64,000 nt of DNA from Epiperipatus broadwayi (Eukaryota; Onychophora; Udeonychophora; Euonychophora; Peripatidae): positions 19,860,353 through 19,924,352 of the forward strand of contig JAQFVV010012394.1 of NCBI GenBank assembly GCA_028023455.1, given 5' to 3'. Numbering within the stretch: the first letter of the stretch is position 1; each line of letters opens with the position of its first letter. A program made the position numbers and the translations under genes. Below the pieces are notes generated by a model. That model searched no databases. It saw only the letters and a program-made list of their open reading frames with translations, and was not told where the DNA came from. Shown in pieces: positions 56,758-64,000 of the stretch.

Positions 56758-56980
56758 GTGGAGAAAAAACAACAGGGATGGGATTTTAATGGCTTTTTGT
56801 GCAGAGAGACTGGCAGGTGCTTCATTGTAACTGTTGCATGCAGAACAACACCTATTCTTATGGACACGATCAAAGAAAATGTCACCAAGCAATTTACTAT
56901 TTATTCAGATTATTGGAAGGGCTATAGAACAGGAATTTACCATGCTAGATTTGAATATTTCAAAGAAAATCACAGGTATA
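56758..56980 (+). pseudogene. Merlin (ISXO2/IS1595-like) transposase fragment
   Basis: The frame reads EKKQQGWDFNGFLCRETGRC, FIVTVACRTTPILMDTIKEN and QFTIYSDYWKGYRTG. This matches the central DDE region of ISXO2-like transposases, where (V/W)(V/F)G...R.T, FLVPV..R and the T.I.SD.W..Y block with its Asp are characteristic. Residues after about YHARFEYF no longer match. The N-terminal half, including the first catalytic Asp, is missing because of internal deletion. The open frame extends to 57093 only by chance and runs past the RTE insertion point at 57067. It would not produce an active enzyme. It lies in the same orientation as the nested RTE. Confidence 0.78.
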
Positions 56981-57056
56981 AGTTGCGAATTCACATTTAT
57001 TTTAATTACAATCAATTGTCATACATTTGTGTAATTTCTTCTATTTTTATAATCAT

Positions 57057-60000
57057 ATTAAAAAACAGGCTGCAGAAAGGAGTTTGCTATTAACTGAAAG
57101 GAGACCCTTTGATTCCTCTTGGAGGCCTTAAAGGAACTGAGCAGGGCAAATTCCTAATGTCCACTCCATACGTTCTTGTCGTTGCAGCTGTTATTACTAT
57201 GTGATTATTCATATAGTATACGAACATGGATGGGCTGCTCACCAACACGCATTAGCCAGCGTGGTGAGTTTATTGGCTTTTTACCTCTGAGTTTAAGATC
57301 AAGAAACACCATGGTCTTTCTTCTCAGTGCCTGATAAGGCAGAATGAATGTTTGTGTAAATGATAAATATTTTTCCAATACATATATACAATTATGACAG
57401 ACAAAAATAAAGCATGGCCCTTATTCCCAGGAGGCTGTAAAGTCACCAACCAAGGCAGCGGTTGGTGGCCAAAGGCGGAGGGTGCTAAGAATCCCCTGAT
57501 TGCGGACCCAGGCTGCCATTTGATGACGACTTTTTATTTAGGTACTTACAACTGCAGATCACTTTCAAGTGAAGGAAGATTGCAAGAATTAGAAGAAGAA
57601 CTGTCTTATATTAAATGGGACATTATTGGACTTTGTGAAGTTAGAAGAAAAGGTGAAGAAACAATTGATTTAAAAAGTGGACATATACTCTATTATAAAG
57701 GTACACATATTGGAAATACAAGTGGAGTAGGATTCATTATAAATAAAAAGTGGAAGAACAATATTGTGGAGATTGATGGTGTATCGGACAGAGTGGCAAG
57801 ATTAGTTATACAACTTAATAGCAGATACCAAATGCAGATAATCCAGGTTTATGCCCCAACAAGTTCTCATAGTGATGAAGTAGTAGAAGATTTTTATATG
57901 GATGTACAAAAGGCTTTTGATCAGAGTAAACAACATTTTAAAATTGTTATGGGAGACTTTAATGCTAGAATTGGTAGACAAATGAAAGATGAAATTGCTG
58001 TAGGTAATTTTGGTTATGGTAATAGAAATGAGAGAGGACATAGACTTGTGGAGTTTGCAGAAAAAGAAAAACTTTATATTATGAATTCATTTTTTGAGAA
58101 AAATGTTAAAAGGAAATGGACATGGAAGCATCCAAATGAAGGTACAGCAGAATTGGATTATATTTTGACTAACAGGAAATACATATTTCAAGATTGTAAT
58201 GTTCTTAATAAATTTAACACAGGAAGTGATCATCGATTAGTAAGGTGTAAGTTACGTGTTAATGTAAAACTAGAGAGACAAAAATTATTAAGAAAAACAA
58301 TATTTACAGTTGATATTCCTAATCTTCAGAAACATTCTAATGAATTTAAATTAGAACTTACAAATAGGTTTCAAGTGTTAGGAGATTTTGAACATGATTC
58401 AGATTTGAATGAAATTAATATGAAAATAACTGATACACTTTTAAAAACTGCAACAAAGATAGCTGGTAGAAAAAAGCAGCAATTGACTAATAAGATTTCT
58501 ACTGAGACTAGAGAATTTATGAAGAAAAGAAGGAATATGAAGATATACAAAAATGATGTATTAAAAAGAATTGAATATCTCGAATTTTGTAAAATGGTAC
58601 GGAAAAGAGTTGAAAATGATATAAGAAAGTATAACTGTGAAATAGCAAGGAAAGCTGTAGAAGAAAATAAAAGTCTCAAGAATGTTAAACAACATTTTGG
58701 TTTTGGTAGAAAATTTATATCTGCAATAAGAAAAAAAGATGGAATTATTACTAAAAAGAGAGATGACATCATGAAATTGGTAGAAGATTTTTATCAAGAA
58801 TTATATAGTAATAAAGAACAAGTACCTCCAATATCTATCACATCTTCCGAATTGCCCAGAATTTTAAATGAAGAAGTGAGACATGCAGTTAAATGTATGA
58901 AGAAAGGAAAGGCTCCAGGAAATGATGGAATTATAATTGATATATTAAAAGAAGCAGGTGAAGAAATAGAAACAATTTTAGCAAAGTTATATACCAAATG
59001 TCTAAATGATAAAGATGTACCGGAAGATTGGAAGAATGCAGTAATAATATTAATATTTAAAAAAGGTGATAAGGAAGATATTAGAAATTACAGACCTATC
59101 AGCCTTTTATCAGTTTTATATAAAATTTTTACCAAGATAATTACAACTCGTCTACAGAGAACTTTGGATTTCCACCAACCAAGAGAACAAGCTGGATTTA
59201 AAAGTGGTTTTAGTACAATAGATCATATCCAGGTATTGAGAGAAGTCATAGAAAGGACAAATGAATATGAGTTGTCATTATGTTTTGGATTTGTAGATTA
59301 TGAAAAGGCATTCGATTCTATACACATTTCTTCAGTGATTAAAGCATTGGATCATCAAGGTATAGATCCAGGATATTGTCATATTTTAAAGAATATTTAT
59401 AAAAATGCAACAGCAACAATTAGATTACATAATGATACTGGAAAAATCAACATTGAGAAAGGTGTAAGACAAGGTGACTCCATATCTCCAAAACTTTTTA
59501 CAGCAGTGCTGCAAGAAGTATTTTGTGGATTAAAATGGGAAACTAAAGGAGTGAAAGTAAATGGAGAGTATTTAAGTCATTTAGATTTCGCAGATGATGT
59601 TGTTGTTTTTGCAAATAATGCTTCAGAGCTGCAGGAAATGTTGCAGGAGTTAGCAGATGAAAGTAGAAAAGTAGGACTAAAGATAAATGTTAAAAAGACT
59701 AAAGTAATGTTTAATCGATTTGCTCAAAATATGAAAATAAAGATTGATTATGAAGAATTAGAAGAAGTTAACAGTTACAAATACCTTGGTCAGATTATTA
59801 ATACAGATGGAAACATAATGGAGGAAATTAATCATAGAATTAAACTTGGTTGGAGTGCTTTTGGTAGAAATAACTTGATACTAAAAGGAAATATGCCTAT
59901 GTGTTTGAAAAGGATGGTTTTTAACAAATGTGTTTTACCAGTTCTTACTTATGGATCTGAGACTTGGACACTTAATAGAAGAGCAATACAGAGACTTCAG

Positions 60001-60363
60001 ACCACTCAAAGGAGTATGGAGAGATGTATGTTGGGAATAACAAGAAGGGATCGAAAACGCAATGTATGGGTGAGACAACAAACAGGTGTTACTGACCTTA
60101 TTGAAAAAATTAAAAAGATTGAAATGGAGTTGGGCTGGACATATTGCTAGAAGAGATGATAATAGATGGACAACTGAAATTTTAAACTGGAAGACCCAGA
60201 AAGAGATCACATGTGAGATGGATGGATGAAATAAGAAAATGTGCAGGGGTATTGTGGAAAAGAGAAGCTAAAGATTGGAGAAGATGGATTAAACTTGGAG
60301 AGACCTTCATCCTGCAGTGGATTGATAATGGTTGATGATGATGATGATGATGATTAAAAAACA
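57057..60363 (+). mobile_element. RTE-clade LINE, near full length, with TSD
   Basis: The element spans 57068-60352 (about 3.29 kb) between perfect 11-bp duplications ATTAAAAAACA-type (57057-57067 and 60353-60363; the read sequence is ATT, six A's, CA). The 5' UTR is about 325 bp and a single large reading frame follows. The 3' end is the short tandem tail GATGATGATGATGATGAT, as is usual for RTE elements, with no poly(A). Length, a single ORF with an apurinic-like endonuclease and RT, and the tail all fit RTE. Five other copies in the window are 5'-truncated. Confidence 0.9.
57394..60150 (+). CDS. RTE endonuclease/reverse transcriptase ORF, C-terminus frameshifted
   Basis: This 918-codon frame would make the enzyme that nicks target DNA and copies the element's RNA at the nick. 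The endonuclease (about residues 47-285) shows TYNCRSL at 51, CEVR (Glu82), VYAPT at 152, GDFNAR at 187 (Asp188, Asn190) and SDHRLV at 278. A linker of about 200 residues is Lys/Arg/Glu-rich. The reverse transcriptase (about 490-810) shows KGKAPGNDGI at 504, NYRPISLLSV at 565, FVDYEKAFDS (catalytic Asp635), GVRQGDSISP at 690, and FADD (Asp734, Asp735), with F for the usual Y. YGSETWTLNRRAIQRLQ at 853 starts the C-terminal domain. One extra A in the run at 60112-60116 shifts the frame, so residues after about 906 are wrong. A 17-bp deletion near 60190 is a second lesion relative to the 38585 and 44780 copies. The endonuclease and RT motifs are otherwise intact. The ATG at 57394 is the first in frame; the true start could be internal. 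Confidence 0.9.
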   Translation: MTDKNKAWPLFPGGCKVTNQGSGWWPKAEGAKNPLIADPGCHLMTTFYLGTYNCRSLSSEGRLQELEEELSYIKWDIIGLCEVRRKGEETIDLKSGHILYYKGTHIGNTSGVGFIINKKWKNNIVEIDGVSDRVARLVIQLNSRYQMQIIQVYAPTSSHSDEVVEDFYMDVQKAFDQSKQHFKIVMGDFNARIGRQMKDEIAVGNFGYGNRNERGHRLVEFAEKEKLYIMNSFFEKNVKRKWTWKHPNEGTAELDYILTNRKYIFQDCNVLNKFNTGSDHRLVRCKLRVNVKLERQKLLRKTIFTVDIPNLQKHSNEFKLELTNRFQVLGDFEHDSDLNEINMKITDTLLKTATKIAGRKKQQLTNKISTETREFMKKRRNMKIYKNDVLKRIEYLEFCKMVRKRVENDIRKYNCEIARKAVEENKSLKNVKQHFGFGRKFISAIRKKDGIITKKRDDIMKLVEDFYQELYSNKEQVPPISITSSELPRILNEEVRHAVKCMKKGKAPGNDGIIIDILKEAGEEIETILAKLYTKCLNDKDVPEDWKNAVIILIFKKGDKEDIRNYRPISLLSVLYKIFTKIITTRLQRTLDFHQPREQAGFKSGFSTIDHIQVLREVIERTNEYELSLCFGFVDYEKAFDSIHISSVIKALDHQGIDPGYCHILKNIYKNATATIRLHNDTGKINIEKGVRQGDSISPKLFTAVLQEVFCGLKWETKGVKVNGEYLSHLDFADDVVVFANNASELQEMLQELADESRKVGLKINVKKTKVMFNRFAQNMKIKIDYEELEEVNSYKYLGQIINTDGNIMEEINHRIKLGWSAFGRNNLILKGNMPMCLKRMVFNKCVLPVLTYGSETWTLNRRAIQRLQTTQRSMERCMLGITRRDRKRNVWVRQQTGVTDLIEKIKKIEMELGWTYC

Positions 60364-60491
60364 AATAAAAATAAAATGTTAAATACAATGATTTCTAATC
60401 AAACATATTGGAGGCCCTGAAAATGAATAATTAAAATAAAAATGCTTGGCAAGCTTCCATCTTATGGATAATACATAAGTACCCTTTTTGA

Positions 60492-61476
60492 ATTTCTTAA
60501 GTTTTAAGCATCTTCAAATTTATTTCAGAGCACGTGCGTACATTTGTTGTGAGATCGATGAAATATTTAAAAATGAAATAGAATTTAGAGATTCCTATGC
60601 AATAGTTTCAATTGTTGTAGACATACAAATAACAATATATTTTTTTTATTTAATTTTAAAAAAGTTAAGTATTTGATATTTATAAGGGGTAAAAAAGTTT
60701 TAAATTTAATTTAAAATTATAAAATATAGCAATACAGAATTGTTGAAAAAAATTTCTGATAAATTCTCTAGAGCCCTTGTGTAATAATTTTAATTGTATC
60801 TTGTTTTAATCAGCTTTAAAAAATATTTATCAGAAAAAAAAAAAAAACATCTATATAAAAGCATTTTTATGAACTTAAATTGAGTACTGACTTGGTATTA
60901 GCATTAAGTAACTAATGATAGCCATTATTTTTAGTCTGATAAAAATATTCTATGTTCTTATTAATCAAATAAAGTTCTGAATTAATACATGATATAAAAA
61001 CGTTTTTCCACTCCAAATTATCATCGGTGGTCTATATTTTGCAAATTAGGAAGTAATAACAACTCGTAAATGTCAAATGAGTTATTTCTTGAAATTCTTC
61101 AGTTTTAAATACCTTCATTATGTATTTCGTAGTGCATACGTGAATCAATGAAAATATATAGATTATTAAAATTCAAATACTTTAACATTATTTACTTATT
61201 AACGAAAATAAATAAAAACGAAAGCTAAGAGAGTTCATTATTATCAAGTACTGAAGGTTTAAATAATGACTTCTTTTATAGGATGATCTTTCATCTAATT
61301 AGGGGTTTAGGTTTTTAAATAAAACAATTATTATTATCATGCTGGAGTCAAACCATCACCACAATGTAGTTTGTTTGTTTCTTCTTTCAATACCAGTTTT
61401 TTAAATCATTATACTCTCATCAGAGACTTAAAAAACAACTTTTCCTTGAAGTTTAGGTTTATTCTGATTGAGTACC
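60492..61476. other. AT-rich sequence with diverged duplication
   Basis: TGCAATAGTTTCAATTGTTG at about 60599, TGTAATAATTTTAATTGTAT at 60780 and ATTTTTATGAACTTAAATTG at 60860 resemble 56084-56105 and 56293-56315 on the other side of the Merlin element. The element may have inserted into a pre-existing repeat. No gene was seen. Confidence 0.4.
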
Positions 61477-61596
61477 CATGTGTTTTTTTTCTCATGTGTC
61501 ATAGCATCAGCCAGGAAACGAACCCGCCAACCCAGGAGAACTGCTTGTAAAGCAGTTGTCTTTGACCTCTCGACCAATGCTTGACATGTGTTTTTT
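61477..61596 (-). mobile_element. SINE-A with TSD, minus strand
   Basis: The body at 61489-61584 is flanked by CATGTGTTTTTT (61477-61488 and 61585-61596). Order: CTCATGTGTCATAGCATCAG, ACGAACCCGCC, CTGCTTGTAAAGCAGTTG (anticodon arm with loop TTGTAAA on this strand), CCTCTCGACCAATGCTTGA. Confidence 0.88.
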
Positions 61597-61649
61597 GTTG
61601 TTCATGTTATTCTCAAAATGTTTCATCAATACCATAGTTTAAAATGATT

Positions 61650-62350
61650 AATCTGTTCTTTTTTTTTTCAATGCCCATTTTAAGCATCCATAGAGAGTTA
61701 TACAAAAATATAATTTGAATAATTCTAAACTTCTGCTTTTAAAGACTGCTATACATTCAAAGATATTGTCCAGGCTTTTTGTTGAAATTCTTCCAATGCT
61801 AATCTGTGACTGTTGGGTCTTTTGTTGTGGGTGAACAATCCAAGAAAGCATAATCCATCAGAAACTTGTATGTTTTCATTCTCAATTTTTATGTCAGCTG
61901 CTGCCTGTCATCATACTCTTATAAGATATTTTGCTTCAATTCTAATTTTTTCTTTTTGGTTTTAATTTTCATAATGAAGTTGAGTGTTGCCTTTTTTGGT
62001 TAAAAGTTTGGTGACATTATCATATCTATGATTATTGACATTTCTTTCAGCAATTCATTCTCTTGGTGCAACCTGGCTTTCTGTATTGCACATCAGATAG
62101 GGTAATAATAAACAGCTTTGCAAAACACCTTCACAAATATAAAACCATTTTGTTTCATCAACTTTAACTGTATCTTACAGTCATTTTTAAACAATAATTT
62201 TTCCCCCACAATTAAAAAAATAAGTGAATGATTTGTTTCTTGAGATGTTACATAATATTTGAGAACCAGAAGGATGTCTATAGAACATATTATTTGCATA
62301 TGATACCAAATACACTAGTTGCCATGCTCAGTCAGGATTCCTTCTTCTTT
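61650..62350 (-). mobile_element. LINE-4 reverse transcriptase C-terminal relic
   Basis: In broken minus-strand frames the region reads IENENIQVSDGLCFLGLF near 61870. It then reads (61648-61851) IGRISTKSLDNIFECIAVFK and ITLYGCLKWALKK. This corresponds to the IENE.IEVVD.F.FLGS...IRRRL.LGR..M..L..IFK...V...TK..L...MV.PI..YGCESWTL segment that follows RT in another common LINE lineage. Upstream extension to about 62350 is tentative. It is a heavily decayed pseudo-copy. Confidence 0.5.
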
Positions 62351-62544
62351 ATAGAAAATTTCAAATTTGTACATTTTTGATGGTTTTCCAGATTAATTGA
62401 TATATTTTGGTTCTTGAGTCAGTGTTTGATTCTTTTATAGTTTTCTGTTGCAGTGCTTCTGTCAATATCTGTTGCCTTACCTTTTAGAAACTATTATTTT
62501 GAAGTTGATCTTTTTATTACTGAAAGTTTAAGTTTCCTTGCTAT

Positions 62545-62672
62545 GTATGGCATAGTGGTAAACTGACTCATTCCTGAATTCAAAATCCATGGATTATACC
62601 CCATCTCTGTCACTTCCAATGCTCAAACTTTTTATTAACTCCCAAGTAATACACCATTTGACTATTATATAC
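62545..62672 (+). mobile_element. SINE-B copy
   Basis: GGCATAGTGGTAAACTGACT (A-box region), CATGGATTATACCCC (B-box region), CACTTCCAATGCTCAAACTT, then AACTCCCAAGTAATACACCA and TTTGACTATT. All family blocks are in order. Confidence 0.68.
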
Positions 62673-62929
62673 GTTTTCTAGCTAATATCTTTGTGATGTA
62701 ACTTTTCTCTACAATGCTTTTGTTTTTATTTTATATTTGTTATTTTAGCTATAATCTCTCTATTGATATTTTTCATGATTCTTTTTTGAGGCTGGACCCT
62801 TTTTTATTTGAATGATTGATTGCTCTTGTTTTCTTAGCTTAATTTTAATGACTTTACAAATGTCATAATGCTATTCATTGTCTTTTGTAACTGTTTTTTA
62901 CCTTAGAGATTTTCCTCATATTATTTTCA

Positions 62930-62972
62930 ATATATATATTTTCCATATGTCATAGCATCGATATATATATTT
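62930..62972 (-). mobile_element. Very short SINE-A insertion (19 bp)
   Basis: TCCATATGTCATAGCATCG, the reverse complement of the last bases of SINE-A, lies between two copies of ATATATATATTT (62930-62941 and 62961-62972). The flanks are low complexity, so the duplication is less secure than at 13140. Confidence 0.6.
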
Positions 62973-63136
62973 CCTTTTAATTACTGCTGTATTTCTAAAG
63001 AATTTAACACATTGAAAAATCATCTTTTAAAACGGATTTAATAAATTCCATTTAAAACAAAATATTCAGAATGCTAACTTATGAAATCAATTTTGTAATT
63101 CAAACCTAACTCGAAAACTTTGCGTGCGAAACTATA

Positions 63137-63546
63137 TTTGTAAAATAATATAGGCGCTATTGCACCTGACCGCAAAGCTACTTTTTACTTAAAAACAAAA
63201 TAAAATTATATTACTCTACAAGCGCTTTCAAGAGACGTGCTCTCATCTTCATAGCTCTAAGTGAAGTAATTATATGCACGATTTAAAAAGAAAAGATAAG
63301 GAGGCCTGCTTTATTGCAATGGATTGCAACGCCATCAACTGCAAGGACACATGCTTCGCGATCTCAAAGAATTGGAGCAATTAACCTTTGAACTTTGCAT
63401 AATTTGCATATAATTACTTCACTTAGAGCTATGAAGATGAGAGCACGTCTCTTGAAAGCACTTGCAGAGTAATATAATTTTATTTTGTTTTTAAGTAAAC
63501 AGTAGCTTTGTAGTCAGGTGCAATAGCGCCTATATTATTTTACAAA
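63137..63546. mobile_element. 410-bp foldback element with 142-bp arms
   Basis: The arms 63137-63278 and 63405-63546 are ungapped reverse complements differing at only five positions as read. Outer ends are TTTGTAAAATAATATAGGCG. Inside the arms are CAAGAGACGTGCTCTCATC and ATAGCTCTAAGTGAAGTAAT. The 126-bp centre is less AT-rich (GGAGGCCTGC, TTGCAACGCCATCAACTGC, ATGCTTCGCGATCTC). No protein frame and no clear target duplication were seen. The superfamily is unknown. Confidence 0.85.
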
Positions 63547-63549
63547 ATC

Positions 63550-64000
63550 AATTTTGTAAAATATGTAATGCGCAGTATACTATTTCTTTTTTGACAGTAT
63601 ACTATATATGTCCTTGATCCATTCTTTCTCAGATACAACTATCAATATACATGAATGCCAGCCACAATTCTGGGGAAATATCTATAAAATATATAAGTTA
63701 TCGTTAGAAGTGAAAATTATTTTACTAGTGTAATTTCAAACAAATACTAATCTACTGTTACAGAAGGGGAATTTTTTTTTCTGTCAAGGAACATTTGGAT
63801 ATTTATATAATTCACTAGTTTATACAAAATTATCGATTTAAAAATTAGCTTGATATATTTAATCAAAAATTTAATTAATTTATTCCTAATTATTAGGGGG
63901 TGGGCAATCTTTTGAACTGGGAGATAATTTCATTTGTCTCTTTTCAAACGAGAGTCACAATTTTTTGGTGAATTTTAAAATATAGGAACATCATTATTAT
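63550..64000. other. AT-rich sequence, no gene recognised
   Basis: No supported feature was found in the last 450 bases. Confidence 0.4.

Larger units (their letters stand above)
56430..60491 (+). mobile_element. Merlin DNA transposon split by RTE
   Basis: The left end at 56438 (GGTACCTTTATATTATC, then GGAAGCTTGCCAGGCATTTT) is the reverse complement of the right end finishing at 60483 (AAAATGCTTGGCAAGCTTCC, then GATAATACATAAGTACC). The inverted repeats span roughly 75 bp. The 8-bp flanks TTTTTTGA (56430-56437) and CTTTTTGA (60484-60491) differ by one base, fitting the 8-9 bp duplication of Merlin. Without the RTE insert the element is about 750 bp, shorter than an autonomous Merlin, and it holds only part of the transposase. 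Confidence 0.85.

Noticed and set aside
58371-58772. 133-codon minus-strand frame
   Set aside because: It is antisense to the RTE ORF linker region and has no independent support.
60182-60388. Minus-strand frame with a His run
   Set aside because: It is antisense to the GATGAT tail of the RTE element; shadow of a microsatellite.
1-64000. CRISPR array, bacterial operon or phage genes
   Set aside because: No regularly spaced identical repeats with unique spacers and no dense gene layout; introns, SINEs and LINEs indicate animal nuclear DNA.

Overview
This window is AT-rich animal nuclear DNA, made up of intronic or intergenic sequence full of transposable-element remains. Only one stretch looks like a conserved host gene: a spliced internal exon (30161-30392, + strand). 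It encodes most of the p85-binding (adaptor-binding) domain of a class IA phosphoinositide 3-kinase catalytic subunit and is closest to p110 beta/delta. A class IA PI3K, RTE-type LINEs, Merlin and hAT transposons and tRNA-derived SINEs together indicate a metazoan. An invertebrate, perhaps an arthropod, is likely, but the phylum cannot be fixed from this sequence.

Layout. 1-9 kb: a short RTE fragment, a 110-bp tandem repeat, palindromic M1 elements, and M2 elements carrying a hammerhead-ribozyme-like core. 9-17 kb: a tRNA-Gly SINE, two LINE 3' fragments in a row, diverged SINE clusters, a LINE-3 relic and an M3 element. 17-30 kb: long AT-rich stretches, a large palindrome, a complete but dead hAT transposon with target-site duplications (21918-24420), an 84/85-bp tandem repeat and a second LINE-3 relic. 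30-31 kb: the PI3K exon. 31-46 kb: SINEs, a third LINE-3 copy interrupted by a short hAT derivative, two young 5'-truncated RTE insertions and several tandem duplications. 46-54 kb: M1/M2/M3 elements, including a direct pair of ribozyme-bearing M2 units, and a diverged minus-strand RTE copy. 56.4-60.5 kb: a Merlin DNA transposon with recognisable ends and an 8-bp duplication, split by a nearly complete 3.3-kb RTE retrotransposon with its own 11-bp duplication. 61-64 kb: SINEs, a fourth LINE relic and a 410-bp foldback element whose 142-bp arms are about 96% identical.

The host exon and the mobile elements have no evident functional link; the elements occupy the introns or flanks of the PI3K gene. 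The strongest candidate for something unusual is the M2 family. At least six copies preserve parts of a type I hammerhead ribozyme: the CTGATGA box, a stem II hairpin, a GAAA box, a very short stem III and a matching stem I. This architecture is known from Penelope-like elements and retrozymes. Family names M1, M2, M3, SINE-A, SINE-B and LINE-2/3/4 are labels for this window only. All boundaries were read by eye without alignment software.
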